The notes below the pieces were generated by a model. It was not told the DNA's origin. It worked only from the letters and a program-made list of their open reading frames with translations, and did not search any database. 64,000 nucleotides of DNA from Acidimicrobiales bacterium. GTDB taxonomy: Bacteria > Actinomycetota > Acidimicrobiia > Acidimicrobiales > JAVJTC01. Positions 43,902-51,203 of this stretch are shown piece by piece; position 1 is the stretch's first letter, and each line of letters starts with the position of its first letter. The translations under genes were made by a program, and so were the position numbers. The stretch lies in assembly GCA_040219085.1 (NCBI GenBank), contig JAVJTC010000028.1, forward strand, positions 1 to 64,000, written 5' to 3'.

Positions 43902-44277
43902 GAGCGGCAGAGAACCTGGGGCGCTTCACGGCGTCGAGGTCCTCGCTGGTGTGTTGAGTTGTTGCGTCCGCGACGATCCCGAGGAGGAGGCTGACGCGGG
44001 TGCGGATCCAGCGCATCGTTGACGGCGGCGCACCCGCGAACTCGTAGATGCCCCGACGGACCCGCCTGACCCTGCCCCGGCGGATCTCCCACCGCAGGGA
44101 GTCTGAGATGAGCTTGGTGGGAGCGCCCGGAAGGTGTACCCCGCGGCGCGCGACTGTCTTGGCGAGCTCGTGAAGGCTGACGGGTTGGTTCGCATCCGCC
44201 AGGCACACGACCAACACGTGCCTCAGGCCACGTCCGCGCAGCTCACCTCGCTTCGCATGGTCGATATCGACTCTCAT
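43876..44277 (-). CDS. small winged-helix-like protein, 3' end replaced by IS3 sequence
   Basis: A 133-residue minus-strand frame. Residues 1-116 or so are outside the IS; the last ~17 (KRPRFSAALMRVAALG) are encoded by the IS right end. The native part contains QPVSLHELAKTVARRGVHL and SDSLRWEIRRGRVRRVRRGIYEF, a pattern seen in small AbiEi-like or winged-helix proteins, but I do not recognise a named family. Whether much of the original C-terminus is lost is unknown. It lies on the other side of the IS from the hypermodification-type gene, so both may come from one disrupted mobile locus. Confidence 0.55.
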   Translation of the reverse strand: MRVDIDHAKRGELRGRGLRHVLVVCLADANQPVSLHELAKTVARRGVHLPGAPTKLISDSLRWEIRRGRVRRVRRGIYEFAGAPPSTMRWIRTRVSLLLGIVADATTQHTSEDLDAVKRPRFSAALMRVAALG

Positions 44278-44349
44278 GCCGCCAGGTTGGCCGCAGCCTG
44301 TGACATCGGTGCCTGCCGTGTTCGCACGCCACCAGGACGGGCCACTCGA

Positions 44350-44483
44350 ATTCGCTATGACACTGCTCGGAAACGGGGTCGGGGACGAACGGCCGGATTC
44401 GCTATGACACTGCTCGGAAACGGGGTCCGGGCCGAACGGCTGGATTCGCTATGACACTGCTCGGAAACGGGGCCCGGGCCGCG
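44350..44483 (+). repeat. 47-bp tandem repeat, nearly three units
   Basis: Units begin at 44350, 44397 and 44444, each starting ATTCGCTATGACACTGCTCG and continuing GAAACGGGG; the last parts differ at a few positions and the third unit is cut at about 44483. The array lies between the start of the small minus-strand gene and the stop of the nitrilase-type gene. There are no spacers, so it is not CRISPR. The unit is not a multiple of three and does not look coding. Confidence 0.9.
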
Positions 44484-44491
44484 TCCAGAGC

Positions 44492-45427
44492 TCACGGCGC
44501 AGCCGGGGGTTCGACCACGCCCTTCTGCTCGGTGATCAGCCGGTAGTGGCGGGGCTCCCGATAGAGGTCGAAGTCGAACAGCGTCTTCTTGTACTGGGCG
44601 CACATGTCGAGGTCACAGTCGGCGACGATCACCTCGTCGCCTTCGGTGACGGCCTGAGCCACGATCTGGCCAGACGGCGCGTAGATCGCCGAGTGGGCGA
44701 GCGATTCGACGCCCTCCTCGGTCCCGCCCTTGGCGACGCCGACCACCCAGGTGCCGTTCTGGTACGCGCCGGACTGCATAACCAGATGGTTGTGGAACGA
44801 CGCCAGCGTGTTCTGCGTCGGATCCGGGGCGTAGTGGATCGGCGTGTTGTAGCCGATGAGCACCAACTCCACGCCCTGGAGTCCCATCACCCGGTAGGTC
44901 TCGGGCCAGCGACGGTCGTTGCACAGCGCCATGCCCACGAGACCGCCGAAGGCCCGCCACACGCCGAAGCCCTCGGGGCCGGACTCGAAGTAGTGCCGCT
45001 CGAGGTGCTGGAACGGCCGGTCCGGCTCGTCGTCGGAGTGGCCCGGGATGTGGACCTTGTGGAACTTCGCCACCTCGACCCCGTCGGGCCCGACGAGGAC
45101 GTAGGTGTTGTAGCGGTGGCCGTCGGGCGTGAGCTCCGCGTACCCGAGGCAGAAGCCGACACCGAGCCGGGCTGCCTCGTCGAACAGGACAGCGGTCTCG
45201 GGGCCCGGCATCTGCGTCTCGTAGAACGAGTCCACCTCGTCCTGATCGTCGATCCACCAGCGGGGGAAGAAGGTGGTCAGTGCGAGCTCGGGGTACACGA
45301 CGAGGTCACAGCCGCGTTCGGCCGCATCGCGCAACATCACGAGTTGGCGCTCCACGACGTCCGCCCGGGAGTCGGCACGGGCGATCGGTCCCATCTGTGC
45401 CGCGGCGACCCGCACCCTCCTCGTCAC
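44492..45427 (-). CDS. nitrilase-superfamily amidohydrolase, N-carbamoyl-D-amino acid hydrolase-like
   Basis: A 311-residue carbon-nitrogen hydrolase. The Glu-Lys-Cys triad lies in LVVYPELALTTFFPRWW (about residue 47), AKFHKVHIPGHS (about 125) and MALCNDRRWPETYR (about 170). The segment spacing and the ALCNDRRWPE motif match D-carbamoylases, which hydrolyse N-carbamoyl-D-amino acids to the amino acid, CO2 and ammonia. Beta-ureidopropionase-like substrates are an alternative. GTG at 45427 overlaps the stop of the M20 hydrolase by 4 bp. It is last in the xanthine-dehydrogenase-type operon. The 47-bp repeat array follows. Confidence 0.88.
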   Translation of the reverse strand: MTRRVRVAAAQMGPIARADSRADVVERQLVMLRDAAERGCDLVVYPELALTTFFPRWWIDDQDEVDSFYETQMPGPETAVLFDEAARLGVGFCLGYAELTPDGHRYNTYVLVGPDGVEVAKFHKVHIPGHSDDEPDRPFQHLERHYFESGPEGFGVWRAFGGLVGMALCNDRRWPETYRVMGLQGVELVLIGYNTPIHYAPDPTQNTLASFHNHLVMQSGAYQNGTWVVGVAKGGTEEGVESLAHSAIYAPSGQIVAQAVTEGDEVIVADCDLDMCAQYKKTLFDFDLYREPRHYRLITEQKGVVEPPAAP

Positions 45428-46740
45428 GATCCGTCTTCCTCTTCGTCGGTCCCCTTGTCCGCAGGGGGAACGATCGTCGCCAATCCGAGCATTGTCTGCA
45501 ACAGGACATCGGCGCCGGCCGTCAGATCGGCCGGGCCGGTGTGTTCGGCCGGGTTGTGGGAGATCCCCCCGACGGATGGTACGAAGACCATCCCGGTCGG
45601 ACAGACGCGGGCGAACATCTGGGCGTCGTGCCCGGCCCCCGACGGCATCCGCCGCACCCGGTGACCGAGGCGCATCGCGGTCTCCTCGATCCGGCGGATC
45701 ACACCCTCGTCGAACACGACCGGCTCGAAACGCGCCATCGCCTCGGAGCTGATCGTGACACCCTCGGCTGCGGCGAGGCGATCCAACTCGGCGGCGAGGC
45801 GGGCCTCGGCCTCGACCAGCGCCGCCTCGTCGGTGTTGCGGAGGTCCACCGTGAGGTGGGCCCGGGCCGCGATCACGTTGACGAGGTCCGGATGCAGGTC
45901 GATCGTGCCGACAGTGCCGACCTGGCTGCCGCCCATCTCCACAGCGAGCTCACGCACGAACGTCGTGACGGCAGCGGCAACCCAGCCGGCGTCGCGGCGC
46001 ATGGCCATCGGCGTCGTGCCCGCATGGTTCGACTGCCCGGCGATCTCGATGCCGGTCCAGGAGATCCCCTGCACCCCGGTCACCGAACCGATCGTGAGAC
46101 CTTCGGCCTCGAGGACCGGACCCTGTTCGATGTGGAGCTCCACGAACGCATGGGGAGCGGGTCCCGGGCACGGTGCGGTACCGCGGTAGCCGATGCGGTC
46201 CAGTTCGTCACCGAGGACCGCCCCGTCCGTGTCGGTCAGTGCGAGCGCCTCCTCGAGGCCCATGCCGCCGACGTAGACGAGGCTGCCGAGCATGTCAGGG
46301 GCGAAACGGGCCCCCTCCTCACCGGTGAAGAACCCGACAGCGAGGGGTCGGTCGGTGACGACCTCGGCCGACGCCAGCGTCTCGACCACCTCGAGGCCGG
46401 CGAGCACCCCCAGGTTGCCGTCGTAGATACCGCCCGTGCGGACGGTGTCGATGTGGCTGCCCGTCATCACCGGCGGACCGTCGTGACGTCCGGGGCGCAC
46501 ACCGACGACGTTGCCGATCGCGTCCACCGTCACGTCGAGGTCCAGATCCCGCATCCAGGCGACGACGAGATCGCGGCCGTCGCGGTCCTCGTCGGTGAGA
46601 GCCATCCGGCACGACCCGGCCGCGCCAGTCGGCCCGGTGATCGGCCCGATCCCGGCCAACTCACGCAGTCGGCGCAGCAGGCGTCCGCCGTCCACGCGCA
46701 GATCGGAGTGCGGCGGGACCATGGACCCCACCTCGCTCAT
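45424..46740 (-). CDS. M20-family carbamoylase (allantoate/N-carbamoyl-L-amino acid amidohydrolase-like)
   Basis: A 438-residue zinc amidohydrolase. Metal ligands are visible in MTGSHIDTVRTGGIYDGNLGV (His and Asp), FFTGEEGARF (Glu pair), FVELHIEQGPVLE (His) and SVGGISHNPAEHT (last His). QSNHAGTTPMAMRRDA is the lid-domain contact. Members hydrolyse allantoate, ureidoglycolate or N-carbamoyl-L-amino acids. Together with the nitrilase-type carbamoylase and the xanthine-dehydrogenase-type subunits it points to breakdown of ureido compounds from purines, pyrimidines or hydantoins. The stop overlaps the next gene by 4 bp and the ATG overlaps the Mo-subunit stop by 4 bp. Confidence 0.9.
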   Translation of the reverse strand: MSEVGSMVPPHSDLRVDGGRLLRRLRELAGIGPITGPTGAAGSCRMALTDEDRDGRDLVVAWMRDLDLDVTVDAIGNVVGVRPGRHDGPPVMTGSHIDTVRTGGIYDGNLGVLAGLEVVETLASAEVVTDRPLAVGFFTGEEGARFAPDMLGSLVYVGGMGLEEALALTDTDGAVLGDELDRIGYRGTAPCPGPAPHAFVELHIEQGPVLEAEGLTIGSVTGVQGISWTGIEIAGQSNHAGTTPMAMRRDAGWVAAAVTTFVRELAVEMGGSQVGTVGTIDLHPDLVNVIAARAHLTVDLRNTDEAALVEAEARLAAELDRLAAAEGVTISSEAMARFEPVVFDEGVIRRIEETAMRLGHRVRRMPSGAGHDAQMFARVCPTGMVFVPSVGGISHNPAEHTGPADLTAGADVLLQTMLGLATIVPPADKGTDEEEDGS

Positions 46741-49052
46741 CTGGCAGCGACCGGGGGGATCGACGACGGTGTGATGCCCGCGGCGCGCAGTCCTGCGAGG
46801 ACCCGGCTCGGTGTGAGCGGGAACGCGTCGAACCAGACGCCGGTGGCGTCGTGAAGCGCGTTGACGACCGCGGGGGCGTAGGGGAGATAGGGCATCTCGG
46901 CCATGCCACGGGCCCCGAACGGGCCGATCGGGTCAGGCACCTCCATCACCACCGACTCCACCCGCTCGGGGATCTCGCCGATGCCCGGCATCAGGTATCC
47001 CGACAGGCGCGGGTTCGTGATGTGGCCGTCGCGCAACTGGAGATCCTCGGTGATCGCGTAGCCGTGGGCCTGCACGACCGCACCCTCGATCTGGCCCACG
47101 ACGAGATCAGGGTTGATCGCCCGGCCGACATCGTTCACCGAGACCACCCGGTGCACGGTCACGTGACCCGTGCCGATGTCGACGGACACGTCGACGCTCT
47201 GCGCCACATAGCCGTAGGCGAAGTTCGGGTCGCACTCGCCAGTGTCGGGGTCGAGCGCCTGCGTGGGCGGAGGCACGTAGCGGAAGAACCCCTCGGCCGG
47301 ACGCTCGCCGTCGAGCCAGGCCTTCGCCGCCTCCTCGGCGGCGCCGAGGATGGCGTTGCCCGACATCCACGTGAGCCGGGACGCCGAAGCCGAACCGGAG
47401 TCGCCGGCCGTGGCCGTGTCGGAGTAGTGGGCCCGGATCGCCTCGGCGGGAAGGCCGGTCGCCTCTGCCGCCATCTGGCGGAACACCGTGTGGCCGCCCT
47501 GGCCGACATCCGCCCCCGCGTGGAAGAGATCTGCGCTCGTCGGTTCGGTTTCGCCCGGTTCGCCGTGCAGGACGATGCGTGACTCGCACCGCTCCGGGAA
47601 GCCGAACGAGTAGCCGACGTTCTTGTAGGCGCACGCAAAGCCCCGCCCGCGGCGGATGTCGTCGGGTTCGGACGGCAGCGAGGCGAACGGCTCGGGGTCC
47701 ACGCCGGGAGGCTCATAGGCGGGGTCGTCCCAGGTGGACTCGGCGGCGCAGCGTTCGATGACGGCCGGCAGGCTGACGCCTTCGGGGTAGACCGAACCCG
47801 TGTGGCCGATCGAGCCGTCGCGGATCATGTTGCGGCGGCGGATCTCCACCGGGTCCATGCCGAGGGCATCGGCCAGCTTGTTGATCTGACACTCCGCTGC
47901 GAACGCGCCCTGGGGGGCACCGAAGCCGCGGAAGGCGCCACCGGGAACCGACGTCGTGTAGACCGCGTGACTGTCGACGTGGAGGTTCGCCACGACGTAG
48001 GGCCCCGGTACGCACAGGTGCAGGTTCCCGAGGACCTTGTTCGTCGTGTAGTTGTAGGCGCCGGCGTCGAGATACGACTCGGCCTCGACGGCGACGATCG
48101 TGCCGTCGGCCTTCGCCCCCCAACGCGTACGGATCCGGCCGCGGTGGCGCTTGTGGTGCCCGATGATCGATTCCTCGCGTGACCAGCGGGACCGGATCGG
48201 GCGGGTCTCCCCCCGCTCGGCGAGTTGCTGCGCGGCGAGGGCCATCACGATCTGCAGCGATGTGTCCTCGCGGCCGCCGAACGCACCGCCGATGGCCGGG
48301 TAGATCACGCGAACGCGTTCATGGGGCAGGCCAAGCGCGTGGGCGATCTGCTCACGGTCCTCGTGCGTCCACTGGCCCGCGACCTCGACGGTCGGGCGAC
48401 CCTCATCGTCCACGTAGGACAGCGCGGCCTCCGGCTGCAGGTATGCGTGTTCCTGGTGGGGGACCTCGTAGACGCCCTCGGCGATCACGTCGGCCTCGGC
48501 CCACCCGGCGTCCATGTCGCCCCGCCGGAACTTGTAGGTCTGGTAGATGTTCGAGTCCGGGGTCAGCTCCGGGTGCAGTGGCGCGGCGTCCTTGGCGAGA
48601 GCGGCATCGATGTCGTCGATGAGCGGGAGGTCCTCCCATTCCGCCACGATGGCAGCGGCCCCCGCGTCGGCAGCGGCCTTCGTCTCGGCGACGACGAGTG
48701 CCAGGTGGTCGGCTTCCCAGCGCGAGACGTCGCAGCGCACCACGCTGCGCCCCGAGTTCTCGAGCCCGACGAACACCGGCTGGTCGAACAGGGTCAGGCC
48801 GTACTCGTTGACGGGGATGTCGGCGGAGCCGAACACGGCGATCACGCCGGGCATCGCCTCGGCCGCGGCGAAGTCCAGCGACAGGAGCCGGGCGTGGGGT
48901 TTCCCGGTGAAGACCACCCGGGCCCACAGGGCATCGGCCGGGGCGAGATCGTCGGGGTAGCGGGCCTCGCCGGTGACCTTGGTGTGGGCGTCGATCTTGC
49001 GGCTCGACTGGCCGACGCCGCCGGGCGGGCTGTGGCGCACCGGGGCGCTCAC
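46737..49052 (-). CDS. xanthine-dehydrogenase family molybdopterin subunit
   Basis: A 771-residue molybdenum hydroxylase large subunit. KVTGEARYPDDL is the domain start, PHQEHAYLQPEAAL the first cofactor-site region, AIGGAFGGREDTSLQI and GGAFRGFGAPQGAFAAE the molybdopterin loops, and VGQGGHTVFRQMAAEATG the second pterin region. GPFGARGMAEMPYLPYAPA matches GAKGVGE with the catalytic Glu kept. GTG at 49052 gives a 4-bp overlap with the FAD/2Fe-2S gene and the family length; longer frames run antisense-like through the upstream gene. The substrate may be xanthine, hypoxanthine or another N-heterocycle. Confidence 0.9.
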   Translation of the reverse strand: MSAPVRHSPPGGVGQSSRKIDAHTKVTGEARYPDDLAPADALWARVVFTGKPHARLLSLDFAAAEAMPGVIAVFGSADIPVNEYGLTLFDQPVFVGLENSGRSVVRCDVSRWEADHLALVVAETKAAADAGAAAIVAEWEDLPLIDDIDAALAKDAAPLHPELTPDSNIYQTYKFRRGDMDAGWAEADVIAEGVYEVPHQEHAYLQPEAALSYVDDEGRPTVEVAGQWTHEDREQIAHALGLPHERVRVIYPAIGGAFGGREDTSLQIVMALAAQQLAERGETRPIRSRWSREESIIGHHKRHRGRIRTRWGAKADGTIVAVEAESYLDAGAYNYTTNKVLGNLHLCVPGPYVVANLHVDSHAVYTTSVPGGAFRGFGAPQGAFAAECQINKLADALGMDPVEIRRRNMIRDGSIGHTGSVYPEGVSLPAVIERCAAESTWDDPAYEPPGVDPEPFASLPSEPDDIRRGRGFACAYKNVGYSFGFPERCESRIVLHGEPGETEPTSADLFHAGADVGQGGHTVFRQMAAEATGLPAEAIRAHYSDTATAGDSGSASASRLTWMSGNAILGAAEEAAKAWLDGERPAEGFFRYVPPPTQALDPDTGECDPNFAYGYVAQSVDVSVDIGTGHVTVHRVVSVNDVGRAINPDLVVGQIEGAVVQAHGYAITEDLQLRDGHITNPRLSGYLMPGIGEIPERVESVVMEVPDPIGPFGARGMAEMPYLPYAPAVVNALHDATGVWFDAFPLTPSRVLAGLRAAGITPSSIPPVAAR

Positions 49053-50569
49053 GACGACGCCTCCGCCGCGGCCTCGACCGCCTCGATGATCTTGTAATAG
49101 CCGGTGCAGCGGCACAGGTTGCCCGACAGCCCGGTGCGTATCTGAGCCGGCGTCGGCCGGGGGTGCTCGGCGATCAGCGACGCGCCCGACACGAGGAAGC
49201 CGGGGATGCAGAAACCGCACTGCACCGCGGCCTTGTCCACGAACGCCTCCTGGATGGCATGCAGCTGGTCAGGCTCCGCCAGTCCCTCCACGGTGTTGTC
49301 GCCGCCTTCGGCGGACCGTCCCAGCCGGGCCAGTCCCTCCACGGTGGTGATGTCGGTCCCGGCCACGCGGGGGGCCGGCACGAGGCAGGACATGACCGCC
49401 ATGCCGTCCATCACGATCGTGCAGGCGCCGCACTCGCCTTCGGCGCAGCCCTCCTTGGTCCCGGTGAGGCTGCCCTCGCCGACGTGGTGCGCGCTCTCGC
49501 GCAGCCAGTCGAGGGCCGTCGAGGACGGGTCGGCGGTAGCCGTCAGTTCCGTCCCGTTGACCGTGGCGGTCACCGGCGCCGGCCCGTCGGTGGACGTGGC
49601 GTGTTCCTCACCGGTGGGGCAGTGGCCGCCGGGTGCGTTCACCCACAGCCGGGGCGAATCGGGCGCCCAGCGTTCCCGGTGTCGGCCGGACGCGAGCGTC
49701 CGCAATGCCCGGGCCACGACGGTGCCGAGGGCATCGGCGCGGTACTCGGCGGTGGCCCGCACGTCGGCGATCGGGTTCACCGCCGCACGGGTGGCGTCCA
49801 CAGCGGCGTCGATGGTCGCGCCGTCGAGGGGGGCGCCGACGAGCAGGTTCTCCACGCCGGTCGCCCGGAAGACGGTCGGCGCCAGGCTGCCGAGCGCGAC
49901 CCGTGCCCGCGTCACGATGTCGTCGTCGAGGTCGACCACGACGGCCAGGTGCACGATCGAGATGGCCTGGGCCCTGCGGAGCCCGAGCTTCACGTACAGC
50001 CCGCGGCGGTCCAACCCGGCCGGCGCGGTCGGAACGGTGATCCCGGTGACCATCTCAGCGGGTTCCAGAACGGTGGTGCGCAGCCCCGTGTAGAAATCGG
50101 CCACGTCCACAGCGCGGGTGCCCGACGCCGAGCGGATCGATACCGCTGCGTCGAGGGCGATCAGCGCCGAGATCGTGTCGTTGGCCGGCGAGGCGGTGAC
50201 GAGGTTGCCGACCACCGTCGCCCGGTTGCGCAACTGGGGTGAGCCGACCTCCACGCAGGCTTGGGCCAGCGGAAGAGCGTGTTCCACGACGTCGCTCGAC
50301 GCGATCACCTGCGCATGCGTGGTCGCGAAGCCGAGGTTCAACGAGCCGTCTCCGACGGTGATCTCATCGGCACCGGCGATCCGGGTGACGTCGATCAGAT
50401 GACCGATGCCGGGCCGGACACCCCGCTCGAGTTCCAGGAGGATGTCGGTCCCGCCGGCCACGAGCCGCGCCGCCTCCCCGTGCTCGGCCAGCAGGTCCAG
50501 CGCCGCGTCGACCGATGTCACCGCGTGGTAGCCGTGGACGTGGCGGTGGTGCTGTTGGACCGGGTGCAT
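49049..50569 (-). CDS. fused FAD-binding and 2Fe-2S subunit of a xanthine-dehydrogenase family enzyme
   Basis: A 506-residue fusion. Residues 1-300 are the CoxM/XdhB-type FAD domain (ARLVAGGTDILLELERG, ATVVGNLVTASPANDTISAL, YVKLGLRRAQAISIVHLA). From about 335 is the CoxS/XdhC-type domain: GCAEGECGACTIVMDGMAV...SC binds the plant-type cluster and CGFCIPGFLVS...CRCTGY the second. These are normally separate proteins or part of one eukaryotic-style chain; the FAD-then-FeS order here is less common. A 17-residue insertion with repeated NTVEGLA sequence lies between the clusters (DNA repeat at 49278-49346). The ATG is 7 bp after the phosphoribosyltransferase stop. Confidence 0.9.
   Translation of the reverse strand: MHPVQQHHRHVHGYHAVTSVDAALDLLAEHGEAARLVAGGTDILLELERGVRPGIGHLIDVTRIAGADEITVGDGSLNLGFATTHAQVIASSDVVEHALPLAQACVEVGSPQLRNRATVVGNLVTASPANDTISALIALDAAVSIRSASGTRAVDVADFYTGLRTTVLEPAEMVTGITVPTAPAGLDRRGLYVKLGLRRAQAISIVHLAVVVDLDDDIVTRARVALGSLAPTVFRATGVENLLVGAPLDGATIDAAVDATRAAVNPIADVRATAEYRADALGTVVARALRTLASGRHRERWAPDSPRLWVNAPGGHCPTGEEHATSTDGPAPVTATVNGTELTATADPSSTALDWLRESAHHVGEGSLTGTKEGCAEGECGACTIVMDGMAVMSCLVPAPRVAGTDITTVEGLARLGRSAEGGDNTVEGLAEPDQLHAIQEAFVDKAAVQCGFCIPGFLVSGASLIAEHPRPTPAQIRTGLSGNLCRCTGYYKIIEAVEAAAEASS
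49278..49346 (-). repeat. 18-bp direct repeat 51 bp apart inside the fused Xdh gene
   Basis: GCCAGTCCCTCCACGGTG occurs at 49278-49295 and 49329-49346. The 51-bp offset adds 17 codons in frame, so the protein reads TVEGLARLGR... and then TVEGLAEPDQ. It looks like a small slippage or duplication event within the hinge between the two 2Fe-2S clusters. Confidence 0.75.
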
Positions 50570-50576
50570 GTGTGGC

Positions 50577-51098
50577 TCAGGCGTCGACGGCGTCGGTCTG
50601 GGCGGTGGACAGGTCCACCACGGGCGGTTCGGTCGACCACGGGAAGTTGATCCACTGGTCGGTGTGCTTCCAGACCCAGTCGCACTTCACGACCGAATGG
50701 GACTTCTCGTAGAGGACCGCCGTGCGGACTTCGGCGACTTTGCCCTCGGTCACCTTCTTGGCGCAGAAGTCGCGGACGAGTTCGAGCGTGTGACCGGTGT
50801 CGGCGACGTCGTCGGCGACGAGGATGTTGGCGTTGGCGACGTCCACGAAGTCCACGTAGGGAGGCAACATCACCGGTACCTCGAGACGTTCGTCGACGCC
50901 GGTGTAGTACTCCACGTTCATCACGTACAGGTTCTTGACGCCCAGGGCGTAGCCCAGGGATCCGGCCACGAAGAGGCCGCCGCGGGCGATGGCGAGGATC
51001 ATGTCGGGGCGGTAGCCGTCATCCGCGACCTGGACTGCGAGTTCGCGCACCGCACGGCCGTACAGGTCCCAGTCCAGTACCTCTCGCTCGGTGCTCAT
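50577..51098 (-). CDS. purine-type phosphoribosyltransferase
   Basis: A 173-residue type I phosphoribosyltransferase. ANILVADDVADTGHTLELV is the PRPP-binding motif, MILAIARGGLFVAGSLGYALG the N-terminal strand/loop, and TAVLYEKSHSVVKCDW with WINFPW resembles xanthine/hypoxanthine phosphoribosyltransferases, where the Trp near the end stacks on the base. ATG at 51098 has a GGGAGGAA site; the TTG 6 bp upstream is less likely. It is first in the minus-strand operon with the xanthine-dehydrogenase-type genes, so purine salvage and oxidation may be balanced here. Confidence 0.85.
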   Translation of the reverse strand: MSTEREVLDWDLYGRAVRELAVQVADDGYRPDMILAIARGGLFVAGSLGYALGVKNLYVMNVEYYTGVDERLEVPVMLPPYVDFVDVANANILVADDVADTGHTLELVRDFCAKKVTEGKVAEVRTAVLYEKSHSVVKCDWVWKHTDQWINFPWSTEPPVVDLSTAQTDAVDA

Positions 51099-51190
51099 CG
51101 CCAAGTTCCTCCCGGGGCCGTCATGGCCTCGATTCGTCGGCTTGTCACTCCGACGCTAGCGCCGTCCGGCGACAGGGCAGGTACCGGACC

Positions 51191-51203
51191 TAGGGTTGCG
51201 GCG
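51191..51203 (+). promoter_or_regulatory. -10 box and leaderless start of the SerA-like gene
   Basis: TAGGGT (51191-51196) ends 6 bp before the GTG at 51203. With a usual 6-7 bp distance, transcription would start on the GTG itself. No ribosome binding site is present. Confidence 0.5.

Larger units (their letters stand above)
42569..43928 (+). mobile_element. complete IS3-family insertion sequence
   Basis: A 1360-bp element. The left end reads TGAAGCGCCCCGGGATTGAT and onward to TGCCGC (42569-42593). The right end (43904-43928), read on the minus strand, begins TGAAGCGCCCCAGGTTCTCT and also runs to TGCCGC: 25-bp imperfect inverted repeats with 20 matches. They enclose two overlapping transposase frames. 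The bases just outside the ends do not form a target-site duplication (GAT left, CGG right), which suggests an adjacent deletion or recombination between copies after insertion. Confidence 0.88.

Noticed and set aside
44350-44483. Three 47-bp repeats as a short CRISPR array
   Set aside because: No unique spacers separate them and no cas genes are nearby; it is a plain tandem repeat.
45280-46854. 524-residue plus-strand open frame opposite the M20 carbamoylase
   Set aside because: It is antisense to a gene with all metal ligands visible; no family resemblance.
49053-49220. Longer start for the Mo subunit of the xanthine-dehydrogenase-type enzyme
   Set aside because: The extra 56 residues are out-of-frame translation of the upstream FeS domain; GTG at 49052 gives a 4-bp overlap and the normal N-terminus.
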